Below, in pieces: positions 1-13,858 of a stretch of 64,000 nucleotides of DNA. The notes below the pieces were generated by a model. The model was not told the DNA's origin, did not search any database, and saw only the letters and a program-made list of their open reading frames with translations. The stretch comes from Pampus argenteus (Eukaryota > Chordata > Actinopteri > Scombriformes > Stromateidae), in assembly GCA_036937835.1 (NCBI GenBank), contig CM072876.1, positions 8,080,001-8,144,000 of the forward strand. Reading direction: 5' to 3'. Position numbers and translations under genes: made by a program. Every line of letters begins with the position of its first letter. Position 1 is the first letter of the stretch.

Positions 1-1
1 T

Positions 2-623
2 AAGAAGTGGAAGACCGGTTCGCCCTCTGACCCCGGCAACAACAACGGAGCGCTCATCAGCAAAGAACATCTGGAGAAGGTGGTGACCTAAATTGTCAAG
101 AACAACTTTTGGAAAGACATGTTGTTTTCTCAACTCATATTTATAAATCTCTCTCTCTTTTGATGTCCAGGTTCGTAGCTTTGTAGCACTCGCCAAATCT
201 GAAGGTGGCACCGTCCACTGCGGCGAGGGGGTTGACCAGCTGGACCTCCCTGAGTGCAACAGCAAAGGCTACTTCATGCCGGCCACCGTCATCTCGGGCA
301 TTTCCGACAGCTCCCGAGTCATGCAGGAGGAGATCTTTGGCCCTGTCACCTGCGTCAACCCCTTTGACACAGAGGATGAAGCCGTTTCCAAGGGCAACGG
401 GGTGCGCTATGGTCTGGCGGCCACTGTGTGGTCGCAGGATGTGGGGAAGGTTCACCGGATGGCCAAGCGCTTACAGGCAGGTCTGGTGTGGACCAACTGC
501 TGGCTAGTGAGAGATCTAAACCTGCCTTTTGGAGGGATGAAGGACTCTGGTGTTGGGAGGGAGGGAGGGAAGGATTCCTACCACTTCTTCACAGAGGTGA
601 AGAGTATCACGATCAAACACTGA
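2..623 (+). CDS. aldh8a1: aldh8a1, last two coding exons (2-79 and 171-623); 5' part outside window
   Basis: Encodes the C-terminal 176 residues of aldehyde dehydrogenase 8A1, a cytosolic NAD-dependent enzyme that oxidises 2-aminomuconate semialdehyde in the kynurenine route of tryptophan breakdown (earlier described as a retinal dehydrogenase). The penultimate exon is cut by the window edge and ends at 79 before a GTGGTG donor. The intron 80-170 ends in CAG. The last exon is 171-623 with stop TGA at 621-623, and the junction is phase 0 (LEK|VRS). Visible family motifs are EEIFGPVTC, whose glutamate contacts the cofactor ribose, then GLVWTNCW and LPFGGMKDSGVGRE, and the typical C-terminal end ITIKH. 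The catalytic Cys and Glu lie in upstream exons that cannot be seen here. The family assignment is very secure; 8A1 rather than another ALDH rests on the sequence match and on sgk1 as neighbour. Confidence 0.95.
80..170 (+). other. aldh8a1: aldh8a1 last intron
   Basis: A 91-bp GT-AG intron. The donor GTGGTGACC is weak, but the alternative GT two codons on would insert an extra valine at a junction conserved in the family. The acceptor is a TC-rich tract ending in CCAG. Confidence 0.85.
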
Positions 624-830
624 AAGTGGAAAGGGAAATGGCAGCATAGGATTATTTTCTATTAAAAGTAAGTACACATGTGTGTAGAAGGTTTATCTTG
701 ACATTCACCTTCCCTCTTTTTTCAACAACTAATATCACCTCCCACCCACATTTGTAGAATACAAAAGTCAGAGAAAGACCGATAAGAAAACGAGCATAGA
801 TCCAATATAATAAACTAATTCTGAAAAGAA
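624..830 (+). other. aldh8a1: aldh8a1 3' UTR with candidate poly(A) signals
   Basis: Non-coding sequence follows the stop. Two candidate poly(A) signals are visible: ATTAAA at 661-666 and AATAAA at 809-814. I cannot tell from sequence alone which is used; the second is the canonical hexamer. Confidence 0.55.
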
Positions 831-2009
831 GCAGTGATAATATGATTGAAAGAATGTGCTGTGAAGCAGGTAAACACTGCTAACCAAAACCAAGAGCTAA
901 AACACTGTAGGTGAGTTTCATTAGAATGGCGTGACTGTACAGGTATTTGTTTTATAATTACATATAAGCGTTGAGCTTATGTAAATGCCACATATAGTTC
1001 AGTGTGTTTTCATGTTTACTTCAGAGTCTGAGTTATGTCATTGTTGTCTGTGCAGGAGCTCAGTTGTCAGTATCTGTGACACAATGTCAGATGAATGTCG
1101 GATCTGTGGGCTCGTAACAAACGCAATAGGTCCACTTTGACAATGAAGAAGTCAAAGTTTTTATCAGCACACTTTGTACCTTTCATGTGTCACGGTTGTA
1201 TATTTGGTCAAAGTTTGCCCTGTTATTGATTTTTTTTTTTTTTTTTTTCCGCTTCACACAAACTAAAAGGTAACTGTTTTACAGCTCATTGAGCTGTTTA
1301 TGTCTGACTTGCTGACGTAAAAGAGGTGAATAAATGTCAAACTGTTTCATGTGGTCGATGGGAAAACATGTTTGCAGAACATGCCAGCAAACAGCTGAGT
1401 GAACTGGATGACTGTGTTTATACAGAAGCTTTAATAGTAGTCTATTGCCTAATGACGAAAACACACTTCAGATATTATATCTCACATGGGATTGTCAGAA
1501 AACTCACTTTGCATGTATTATCACTTCAAGTGACGTGCAAGTAGTCATCCTCAGCAGCTTGTTTTATCATCTCATGATCACGTTTTTTTTCTCCCGTTTG
1601 TCGGCGCTCTCTTTAGCCCCTTAATCAAACGTGTGTCCTCTCCTTGTCAACATCTGATCATGACTTGGATGGTTCACCGCACATGCTGATGAGCCCTCTG
1701 CGTCATTCAGGCAGTTGTGCCAGTCAAGGAAAAGAGGGCACACAGAGTATGCACCGTGTCTGTGTAAAACTGACGTTCACTGGTGAGGTATACAGTATGT
1801 GACATTTACCACGGAGTCAGTGTGTGTCCCCACCCTCTTGTGTTTTGGCTAGGGAAGGGATACTGTGCCATGTCACACTGCATGATTGCATACAAACACA
1901 CACACACACATGCACACTCCTATGCCTTCCTAGAGCATAGCGTGTGATGAAATGGATACCACCCAAAAGTCAGGTTAGGAGGTCTAAAGCAATGTGTTTT
2001 GTTGCACCA

Positions 2010-2059
<50 letters not shown>
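2010..2059. repeat. (CA)n microsatellite, about 25 units
   Basis: Uninterrupted CA array in intergenic DNA. It generates spurious Thr-His and Val-Cys open frames on both strands. Confidence 0.97.
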
Positions 2060-2060
<1 letters not shown>

Positions 2061-3072
2061 AAGTCGTAATCTTAGAAACAGAATGGGAACAAAGCAAATC
2101 AGCAATTATTTCATTTTCTTCCGTTTCCTCCCTTTTTCTGGATTTATCTTTCATCTCCCCCCCCTCCCCTTCTTCCTTTTTGAACGTTTCATTCAGAAGG
2201 AAAAAGCTCATTGAAGCAGGTCTCACCCAACTGTACGTGACTTTGAGGACACTGCCGGTGCCTTCAGCCAAACCAAGCATTTCACTTTCACCTCACTTAT
2301 CGGCCACAGAAAGAAATGAAAATAGAAACATCCTAACATTTCATATCCACGAGGAAACTGGGATAGCTTGCTCAGTAGAATACATAAGGAATCTGTTTTC
2401 ATTGCCACCACACGTGATAGGCCTCCTGCAGTGGGTGCACTCACTGATATGTATGAGGAGAGAACAGTCAGAACCAACAGCCATCTTCTCTCTGTGTTTA
2501 GGCCAGAAGCCAGCACAATAAGTCTTGTAAAATATTGGAATTTTTTTTCCTTTGTGTGTGAGAAAGATACAAATAGAGAAAGACAGTGAAAGAAAGAGAG
2601 TGACAGACTGAGACCTGAGAGATAAAGATCCAATCCTGACTTGACCTTGTGTCCTAGATTCTGTAAAGTAAGAACTACTTAATGCATTTGTTGCTTAAAC
2701 CAACACACTATTGTTTGCTATGACATCTGAAGTCAGAGCTCTAATTACAGACTGCACCTGTTCATTGAGTCAAAAGATATTTACTTGTTTTTTTGTTTGT
2801 TTTTTTTAAGCTACTTAAACTGTCCTCATGTGTCACACATGGTAAACTTGTTTTTTTCTCATAACCAGCCTCTCCTTCTTTCACCTTGCTCCTGTCTCTC
2901 AAACTTTCTGTCACACTGGCACTCAGGGGATTTTCCACAGTGGGTGGCCTGGGTTTTTTTTTTTGTGATAGATAAGCCGGGAGATGAAGCTGAATCCTGG
3001 GAAAAGGCTGAGTTCAAGCAGGTTAAACAAACTCAGCCATGAAATCCCATGTGCGTGTGGAGAGAGGATGAG

Positions 3073-3076
<4 letters not shown>

Positions 3077-3147
<71 letters not shown>
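3077..3147. repeat. (AG)n microsatellite, about 35 units
   Basis: Pure purine AG array of 71 bp. Perfect homopurine/homopyrimidine tracts of this length can adopt triplex (H-DNA) form; that is general knowledge, not something seen here. Confidence 0.97.
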
Positions 3148-3149
<2 letters not shown>

Positions 3150-6100
3150 TATTTGGCAACAGAAAGCCATTCTGAAAATGACGCACACATAACAGTCAAA
3201 AGAAAACAACATGGGTGTAAAAGATGAGTTAGTAAATGAATATTTCACAAATGTATAATAATAATAATAATAATGAAATATGTTTTGCCTTTCAATTGGC
3301 TGCAGATATTACACACCTGACTTGTTTTGATGCTCTGACCTGATGAAAATCCAAGTAAGATCCAAACGTAGTCGACAATAAACGTGAGGTTACGTTTTAT
3401 CATTCTCGTGAGAAGCCCTCCCTAAAACTCCCGTATGAAATACCTGTAATTTCTGAATTTGTCTTCAGTTCCAGTGTGTAGTTAATCTAGAAAAGTTATT
3501 TTGCCTTTCTGCCATAATGTCCTTACTGACAGGAACCTGTGTCCTGCTAATGTAACAGGATCATAAGATACTAAACAACACTGCCACACTGTACTTGCCA
3601 AAATGTTCTGGCCTAGATCTTTTCTTTTTTTGACAAATTGAGTGAATCATGCCTTTATCCCGAGTGCACATCAATTACAGCATTATGCTTTCACACCATC
3701 TGGACTGTGTATTCAGTTATGTCATTGATTCCTTCGCATGATATGCTTGATATTGGGTTATATATCGAAACTGCTCCAAGTGCTAAAATCAGACCACTTT
3801 GTTATTATTTTTAGCACAGGTACAACCAGGATTATATTTCAATAACCACACTGGCAGGTTTGACAGCCCATGTAAGACAAAGACTCATGGGAAGCCAGCT
3901 GAACAGAGGCTGCAGTGCAGCTCAGAAGTAGGGCAGGTCTTTTGGCTCTCTATGCTTCCACGCTTCAAACAATTCGACTGAGGCAGTCTGCTTCCTGTTG
4001 TGGTTGATGCTCTTTAATCCCTGCATGTTATGTGCCAAATAATAACAGCGTGGACAAACAGAGTAAAGAGCAAAGAGATGATGATTTTGTGTGGTGCAAA
4101 AAAAAAAAAGGAGCGCAATTGCAAGCGTGTCCGGAAGCCCCCCGGGGTCATCTAATCATGACAACAACTTGTAAAAGTTTTGGGTCTTTTATTGCATTTG
4201 AAATGTTGCCAATCCCTCCTTGTACTACGCTATATTTTGGCTTTGGGATATTACTGAAAAATAAGCAGGAAACAAAAAAAATTGTCAGTGATCCAAGCTG
4301 TTAATGTGTGAGGATAAAAATGTGTAGCCTATTGTCTAAATATGGCTGTGAAGAGTGCAAGCACACATTTCGGCATTTGCCTTTCAGGCCCTCAGGCAGC
4401 AATGATTCTTGAATAAATAGTTCCTCTATCTTGAACTGATTACATGCTTATTATTTTTCTAGTATTTTGCTGTTGGGAATTCTTCATACCCATTTAGGAT
4501 GAGCTAGTTAGTTGCAGGTACAGGAAGCTCTCAACATATTAAACTGAGCTCCAGCGTTGCTGGGATTTGGGTTGGTGTACTTTTTGGTTCCAAGAAATAA
4601 AACTAAAAACTACGTACCACCGAGGAGGGACGACTTTCTCATAGTTCTTTGTTGTTGTTTGTTTACACCACTGTCACCATATTGACGCTGTTCCCATCGT
4701 GTAACTGATGCAGACACGAGGACACAAAAGTGTGGGGTTCAGCCACTGCAGAGCAAACAATATAGAGAAACCAGGTCAGCACTGAAACCTTAGATGTTTA
4801 CACTAGGGCGTTTATTGATATAAAGCTCAGTCTGAAATACTAGACCAGTCCAGAAAAGAAGGGACACAAAAGAGTTTATGTGATATACGGCTGTTGTTGC
4901 TTTGGGTGTGAATTTATTTAACAATGCAGATCATTGACATGCTTGACCTGTAAACCCATTTGTTGAATATTATCTGTAGGCTTACACTAAGGAACAAAAT
5001 ACTGAATATGTTTCATATGCAGGCCATCATGCCTCATGCATGTAATCACTCATCTAGAGTGCAACTATGCACTAGTATGTGAGTGTGCGTGTGTGCTCAG
5101 CATGGGACAATCTGACCTAAATAACTCATGTTCAATATTTGACATGATGAATGTCTCTTACATAATATTTAGCCTTGCTCTTCAATGCAGTTTAAAAGAA
5201 AGTTCACAGTTTTTCCACATCCGTCTTAAAACAATAGTCGGGTAAAAAAAAAAAAAAAAAAAAAAATCAGATACAAAATCCACAGTCTTCATTTTGTGCA
5301 GAATGTATAATATAAGGTGTCAGCAATTTGAATTAATCACACAACCCTCTTCAAAGGTCTCTGTTGGTGCGTAACATTGACTTGACAATGCCTTTTGAAC
5401 GCTGCAAATGCTATAATAATAATAATAGCCTCTATTGTTACTGTCTTTGTTGGTTTAAAGGTCTTTCGGCCAGATTTGAAATACTATTATTTTGCCTCCT
5501 TTTCGTGTATCTGTATTAGTCAGTATGTCTCATTTTTTGCATCTCAAAGCTAGTAGAATCTGCTCAGTCATCTGATCGTGGCCCGAGATTCACTGAGCTT
5601 TAATTAAAGAGTTTGAATAGAAGGTAAGGTAAGTGTATTCGGTTCAGATGTCTCTTTACTGGGAGTCATTTAATCCTCAAAGGTGAATAGAGAGTTGCTG
5701 GTTCACGAAGCATAATGAAATTTTTGATAATACAATGTATTTCTTTTAAAGTGATTTGCAGAGGTTTTGAGATTGTTTTCAGATCTTACTAGGTAGGCAT
5801 AGTGTCATACAAATATACAAATCAGGCTGCAGATCTCATACACAAAAAAAAAATAAAAAGTCTTGACCAGAAAAGACATTCAGCCTTACAATGACACAAG
5901 CTGTGCTGCTCTGCTGCATTCCCTACAATAGATTCTTTAAAAATATACCTCATGTCGTTAGTGGCTTACTGGAAAAGACTCACAAAGCTTGATTTCATTT
6001 TCCACGCAGTGGGAGAAGGATGACACCAAATCCTCCCCTGAATGTAAAAAATAACGAAGCCAATGTGTCATGGTGGAACAGTGTGCAGTGTCGCCTCCAG

Positions 6101-6353
6101 CATGGCTGCCTCACAAAGGCCATCAGAGCTCCGCTGAGACTGCACAGAGCTGAGGCCTGTCTGTCAGTGCGTGGGTGGATGTGTGTGTGTGTGTGTGTGT
6201 ATGTTTGTGCACATAAAGGGGAGATTGGAGATGAAGGAGGAAAGAGAGAGGGATAGGTATCTACTTAATGCTGACTAGTCAGTTTCTGGCTGTAAGACCA
6301 GATGGCTCAGTTTGGCCTCTGATTCCTCAGGCCAATGTCCAGGTGAGCACTTG

Positions 6354-6453
<100 letters not shown>

Positions 6454-7472
6454 GGAATATACAAACCCTAATGTCTCTTATACAATTCAGTTCATAGCCT
6501 GAACTTATTGTCAGTCCTCCCACTCAGCAGGTTAGTTTAGGAAATAGAGTTTTTGAAAAGAGTTTTGGAGGAAAAATGTCATAAAAAGAGACTTTGTAGG
6601 GAAAAAAAAGGATAAAAAGCTGCACATATTGTAAGCGGGGTTTGTAGATGTGCTTATATGGGAGTTGTAAATCACTTAGATTTACTTTAGCACCTGTAAT
6701 TAGCATTTATAAGCAGGAAATAAACATTTAACGTACTATAACACACTGTTGTAAAAGAATATACTGTATGTAGACATTGTAAAGTGTATGTTTATGTATT
6801 TGTGAATAAATCCAACCTTGCCCATGCACCATAACTACAATAAAATTAAATGATAGAAAATGACACACATGAACAAACTCCTACAGTGTTTGCTCTTCAT
6901 GTGTTTTCCTATCTCAGGTATAGTAGCTGTTATCTGTGCCCCCGCTCTGCCTCTCTTCCCTGCTTCTACATTCATCTCTTCACTCCACTTGTCTTTTGTT
7001 GTTGAGGTTGGTACCTTTTCCTGCTATTTTATTGGTTTGCTTGTGACACACCACCTCTGGGAGCACTGCTACAAAAGATCAAACACAACGCCTAACTACA
7101 CAAAGAGTGTCTGACCCTTCCTGGCACATGACAAAAAGGCGCCATGTGACCTCGCTGTCTGTTTACATTAGCTTCCTGCCCATGACCGACAGTTAACCAT
7201 GGGCTGGTTGTCAAATAAGTGACATAGCAAAATAAACGTAAAATGGGAAATCCTATGATTATGTAAGGTTTGACTGTAATTATCCAGGGTGCATATTATT
7301 GTCTATAAATCTGTTATTATCTGTTCCTCATTCAGTCCATCCTTGACCTATAAATGTAGGCTGTATCATTTCAAAACACATCTAATATTTACTTATCAAT
7401 TTAGTGCAAGAGCAATTTAGCTGGTCTGAACCTAGATTAAATTCAGTCGTATTATTTTACAAGTGCATTGAC

Positions 7473-7474
<2 letters not shown>

Positions 7475-7503
<29 letters not shown>

Positions 7504-7664
7504 GCACATGCGCACACACACACACACACACACTGGCTCGCTCAGGCTTTTCGTTCAGACAATAGGGCCTTGTCTCAGTCCATTTCCTGACTCAGAGAAA
7601 GGGACACTTTCCGGGGATTCTTCTGCCGCCTGCCCGCCTTCGTCCTTGAAACAAACTCACGCAA

Positions 7665-7702
<38 letters not shown>

Positions 7703-7720
7703 GACACACACACACACACC
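7475..7720. repeat. compound CA microsatellite cluster
   Basis: CA arrays at about 7475-7533 (interrupted by GCACATGCG) and 7667-7720 (interrupted by AAGA) flank about 130 bp of unique sequence. Confidence 0.9.
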
Positions 7721-10700
7721 TTCACGCTCAGTCTGCGACTAATCACTCCCATGGGACGGTACAAGTATTTAATTTCATTACACTAATTAGTCATATGTCG
7801 TCACAAATGTGACTGCTTTGTTGGTGGACACGCTGGCTGGAGTTTTAATTCTGATACGATCAAAGCTGGTTGTCCTCCCACATAAAGTGTCCCACGGCTT
7901 CCGTTGCGCACACAAAAGCATTTTTTTATTTTTGATATACAAAACTCTGTTAAAAGTTATTTATTACATTGTTGATATTTTATTTATTTTTTCTTACTTT
8001 TTAAGATTCAGACTCCCTTGTATTTTGTTAGCTTGTTCTGAATTCATTGATTTTGGTCAGAATCACTAAAACTCACTCTCCTCTCCTGTCCTGTCCTCTC
8101 CTTCCTACTTACTGAATGATTTAACATTAAGAGCTAAGTGTGTGTGTGTGTGTGTGTGAATGTATTACATAACCCTCTGTTTGAGGAGTGCTTTAGAAGG
8201 AAGAAGAGCTCTCGTCCTAGGGTGCTGTCAGCTGTGCCACCGAAACCAACTGTGGGATTAAATAGAGAGACACAGAGAGAGAATCTAAGAGAGACACGTA
8301 AAGAAAGAGAGTTGTGCAGATGCACAGCAGGGCCTCACAACACCCAAAGGCCTGCCATTATTTTGACCTGCTGGGATGCTATGCTTAGGATACAACAGGA
8401 ACATCTGGGGAGATGAGGGGAGGAAGAGGAAGGCAGACAGGGAGAAAGAAAGTGGGAAAGGACAGAGAGATTTATGCACTTCTGAGAAAAGAGTTGCCTG
8501 CGAGTTGAAAGATGTTGTTGCCATTGAGTTAGCTGCTCAGCCAAAGGTCATCCAAAAGCAAGATCTCCACAACTACACAGGCCATATTTCAATACAATAT
8601 ACCTATATTCATGGCCTTATGTCAGTCTAATTACATAACATTACAGCACATTGCTCTAAACGCTTTGAGAACAGCGATACTGTCCATATAGTGTTTGTTT
8701 TCTACAATGTGCGTTGCATACTGGACCATTGGCACCAAACTTGTGATATCACAAATTCTGCTTGTATGTACATGGTCTAATATCAGATTTAAGGTGAGCG
8801 CACAAAAGCGTTTCCTCTTCTGCAGATGAATGTGAGCAGCCTTCTACCGTCGAACTGTCAAACTGTCAAACTGAATTTTGATTGTTGCTTAGTCAGTCAT
8901 GAATATTCAGCGTTAAAGAAAAGTACTTTTAAGTTTTTAGAGGCTTGTTTTTGCTTTGGTTTATTTTGATGTATACATATTTGACATATGTAAGATATCA
9001 GTGTTTGCAGTACAAACAGAATTAGTCAGCAGCATAATATATTCAGTAATGAAGCAACAGAAAACCAGCAGTGAAAATATGTATTTATTATCTATTCTGC
9101 TTATACATATTGCACCATGCGATCAGTTTAAACATACTCCCCTGCCTCTGTGGTTTTTGGTGCGGTGTAGTCATTCTGTACACATTTTCTTTTTTTTTAT
9201 TTTCTGTGGGAGGCCGAAAATGAACAAAGCTCTGTGTGTCTGATTGTTTTGGTTCTCAGTTAAATGGTAGCTTTGGTATGCATAACGGTGGGATGTTGTG
9301 TGTGTGTGTGTGTGTGAGTGAATAAAAGATAATTTCAGAGAGGGAAAAGAAAGACAAAGAAAAGGTCAAAATACTCATTTGTTTCTACTTGCAAGATTTT
9401 GGAATAAATCTAAATGCTGCTTGTGTACAATATTAAAATATATACGTGTTGTTAGATATCTGAGCACAGTTCAGCTTTTTTTAATGACCAACATATATTG
9501 ACAACTATTTATCGGTAGCTGAGCTGCAAACATACATCACATGTTATTTTGTTCCAAAGAGTGACCTTCTATAACCACCAACACAGACAACAGCATTAAA
9601 GATGTTTTTCACACAAGGATTTCAATCAATTGACCTTATTCTGCATCTGACTGACCTGTAGACTCCCCTCCGCTGGTCTGTTCTGATTGGCTGGGTTACA
9701 GAAAAACAAAAACTTTCACATGCATTGAACTGGTTGGTTGAGCAATAACTTAAGATTACTAGGTATTGTGATGTGTGTTTTTCCATGTTTTTTTCCACAT
9801 GTTTGACTGTGTTGTTTATATTTATGTGGAGAACTCATGGCCTCTCCTCCTGGACATCTAATGGATTATTAAGTAACATCTTGCACCTACATGTTGACAT
9901 GTTGCAACTCCTCAAAACACTCAACTATCTAGCGCTGATGTCATTATTGTACTTTGTAAAGGTGAAATGGGTGGTGTAGTGAAAAAAGAGAGGGAGGGGT
10001 GGTAAATGTTTTGGTTTTGAGAGGGGAGTATGAGGAAACTGTGTGTAAGGTTCAGGTCAGCACGGAGCCAGAGTATAAACACACCGGTGGAAGTGACGTG
10101 TGTACACCCTTAATTGTGTATGAATGAATACAGACTAAGGTTACTATAATACAAATACACACAAATACACACACACACACACATGTTGTGTTTCCATCTC
10201 TTCAGGGGACAACATGATTTGCCTCGGTTCCAGGAGTGGCTTCAGTCATTGAGATGGTAATAGCACAGTAGAAACCTGCTGATACACACACACACACACA
10301 AATAAAAAACAACAACAGTAACAGTAATACTTATAATGCTTCTCAAACAGGCCAGTTTCAGCTATAACACAAAGATCTACAAGAAAGATGAGAGGATTTA
10401 ATGTGGTACAAAAAAATACACAAACAGGAAAAGGCACCTACGTTTGTCAATTTCATGCATTCAAGGGCTTCCCTCCTTTTTTCTTTGTGATATAACCCAC
10501 ACAATTCTAATAACTAGCTATGACTAATAATGACTTTTTTCATACACACGCAGAGGGGTCATTTAAAAAAAACAAAACAAAAAAACAAAACAACGTTCTA
10601 CATGCTGTTGTATAGTAAGAACAGTAAAGGAATCCACAAGGCCTGAGTCAGTGTAAAATGTACTCAAAATAAGTGGGGATTAACAGAGGAAAGATCAAAA

Positions 10701-13258
10701 GACAATAAGACAGCAGCGGGTCATCACCTCTTTATTGAATGACAGGCTTTGAGCTTCCTTTATCTATTTAAAGAGTCGTGTTGACCACAAAGGGTTGAGA
10801 GTGTGTATGAGTGAAAGTGAGTGTGTGTGCTTTGCAGTGGTTAAAGGTTATGGTCTGTATAAACAGGGAAGAGATTTGTGCATCTGTTCTTTCCTGACTT
10901 TAGATTTCTAACTCACTGCCTCTTCCATAGATGGCATCAGATTGTGTGTGTGTGTCTGTGTGTGTGTGTGTGTGTGTGCTCATGTTTGACCTGCAGGACA
11001 CCAACTCAGACTACTGTCTCCATGGCGAGGGCTGCTTCCTGTCATCGGAAGGCTGGGCTTCCTGTGCTAAGGGCGCTGTTACAGTTTGTGTGTACTGTAG
11101 ACGTCTCCTATTGGATCATTCTCTGCATGAAGTAGGAGACGAAATTCAAACAGTCACAAAAAAAATAAATAAGCAGAAGATAAATGTCATATCCATGTAG
11201 TGGTGGTGGTGGTGCATTCTATTTCAGGACTACAATGTGTTTGAGGAGTGTGTGCGTTTGAGCAAATCTGAATATCCTCCTTCTGACCCCCCTAAAATTC
11301 ACTGGCAGTTCTTTATCACTCTCTCATTGTTTGCATGGCAGCAGGTCGGGAGAGACAGAAACGGCATCCGGGAAGCAAATTTCAATCCACAAGAAGTCCC
11401 GTAGACTCTATGACTCACCCCTCGCCTTCAGATTAGATGCCTGCTTTGCACGAGACCCAAAAAGATGGAGCTGAAAGTGAGTCGAGCCACGCGGGTGAAG
11501 TTTAGGGTGAGGCTGAAGGTTGAGGAAGCCTCTCAGAATAGCAAAGACAGGCCAAATCTATTGTCTGAGCTGTTCCAGTGTCTGTTCTTTTCCTCCTGCA
11601 GACTACTCCACCTCTGTTCGCCCCACACCTCCACTACACTAACTGGACAGTAGACACACAGGCACCAGGGGGGAAACTATTTCGCTGCACGCTATTCTTT
11701 GACAATTGTAAGAAATGTTGGCAAAGAACAATGAGCGGCTTTCATACATTTTGCAGATGAGTACGCCAAATATAAACCCAAATATCTGATAGTTTATTGC
11801 ACATGTCAGTGTTTACATCACGCTTCAAACATTTATTAAATATTTTCCATTTTAAATTACAATGAGTGTTTATCTTCTCGCAGGCTGTGTCATCGTGCAT
11901 TTCCACTATAGAAATACATTTCAGATTCAGTACAATATGGCGCGTTAGTTAGTTAGTAAAAGGAGTAGACATTGTGGACTGATTGCCAAATCATGAATGC
12001 ACACAAACATAAAGACGTTTTGCAGTCTAGGGCAGTCTATAACTTATTTATAATTCCTCACAAAAGCCTTCAATCCTGTCGGTTTAGATAGAAAAATACA
12101 TCTACATCTACTTCTCTGTGGCCTTTTCCATCAAATACCCACTGCTTAGCAGATGCATTGCGTTCCATTTTTTTAAGAGACGTTTTAGCTGATGGCCATC
12201 TGACATTTCCGTCTCCTTTTAGAGATTGTTTACCGGTTTTCTTGTACCCTCCTTCTTGCGCTCTCTCTAACTTTTGGTTAGGAACACGTTTCGGTGAAAT
12301 AGTATAATTGTTGCAAGTGATTCTTGACATACATGACAGGAATTTCAGTTTCCTACGACATCTTATCCTACATAATTTATCAGAATCCATCCAAAGGTCA
12401 TTCACATAGTGCTCCACACAGGATAAAGTATACACTGACACTTATTTGACCCAGGTCTGATATAAATCAGAAGTCATATGGCCAAGCAAGTCTGCTCTGC
12501 AGTATCTGATGAAACCTGTTCTTCTGACAGCACTTGACATTTCAGTCAGCCAGTCAGCACAGTGCTGCTCCCTGCATGGTGAGGCAGTCAGCATCTTTAC
12601 ATAATAGCTGATATGTATCAAGCAGGACTAAGAGAGAGATACAGAGTGGCAAGATTGCAAAGAACACCCACACTATCTAAAAGAAAGAGTGTGTGTGTGT
12701 GTGTGTGTGCTACCACATCTAATCTTCTGTATGGGATGCCGAAGCTACAAAAAGTGTGTTCTCAACCAAAAGGTTGGTGTCTACGGAGATTAGATAAAAG
12801 AAAATGCAGTCTGAACACAAAGGTGTTGATCTGGATCAGAAACCAACCACTCAAATTTTGTACTTAAAATGAGTTGTGTTTTTAATCTTCTCTGAGTGGA
12901 TGGGACAATATAGATGCTGTTATGTAAGTCACAGAAAGGTAAAATAAAAGGACTCCAAACTACTTTCCTGTGATTGTTTAAACGTTATGACTCATTGTAT
13001 TGTCCTACAAGGTGAACCGTACCTGTCCTATACTTATTAATAAGAACACATTTTGGGGTTGCTGTTTTAAACCAACCAAAAAGAGACAAATGCAATCTGC
13101 TCCTATGAAGCAACACAGGCAGTGATGTAATGACGGCATAACTACAGCAACAGCCTTTGGCATGGGTGTCCCGTTAAAAAAACAACTATAACGTTAATGT
13201 TCTCTGAGACAGTTCAATGGGAGAGAGAGAGAAAGTGCAAACTGACAAAAGGCAGACT

Positions 13259-13845
13259 TGTGATGGCTCGCTAGTAGTGGACCCAAAAATGCAGAGGAGC
13301 AGAGTTTGGCGAAATAAGCAGCCGTTTATTAGAGCACGGAAAAAGGGGGGCTGGGGGGTGCCACGGGCCTCAGGAAGGCAGCAGGAGCAGGGGAGTTCAC
13401 GGAGGAAGCTTGAGCCGGGGACGAGGTAGGGAGAGGCCGTCGAGGGGTTTAGGCTGGGGCGGACAGGTGCAGAAGCCTGGTGGTGAGGAGGACGAAGAGC
13501 TGGAGTCTGGAGACAGAAATAGAAGTCAATACTCAGTTAAATCACGATTTTCAAAGTCTAAAGAGAAGCCTAGTTGCTCTACCACGATGCGGTGACAATC
13601 TGGCCCCGAGTGGTGGAAAAGCCAGTGCTGATATACTGCAGAGGGGATGAGCTGATGGATGGCAGGTGTGGAAGCTGAGAGAGTTGAGCTGATGGCAGGC
13701 AGGTGTGGAGGAATCCAGGAGCTGAGAGTGAGTGACAAGGTGGCCACGCCCACGCCAGCACACAGACAAACAAACACGGGGAGAGACAGGGAAACACAAG
13801 GGAGAAGGGGGGAGACAAGAGGGAGGCACAGCCACAGCTGTGACA
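13259..13845 (-). repeat. 3' LTR of the Ty3 element
   Basis: 587 bp. In element sense it starts TGTCACAG and ends CCATCACA. It carries a poly(A) signal AATAAA (plus-strand TTTATT at 13325-13330) 66-72 nt from its end. Its copy at 16050-16636 is offset by a constant 2791 bp with no indel. Confidence 0.95.
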
Positions 13846-13848
13846 GTA

Positions 13849-13858
13849 CCCCCCCCTC
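13849..13858 (-). promoter_or_regulatory. polypurine tract for plus-strand priming
   Basis: In element sense GAGGGGGGGG followed by TAC sits immediately before the 3' LTR. It overlaps the stop codon TGA of the ORF, so coding and priming signals share bases. Confidence 0.8.

Noticed and set aside
2223..2633. 136-codon minus-strand frame
   Set aside because: Ser/Leu/Phe-rich product of an AG-rich complementary strand; no recognisable motif or splice support.
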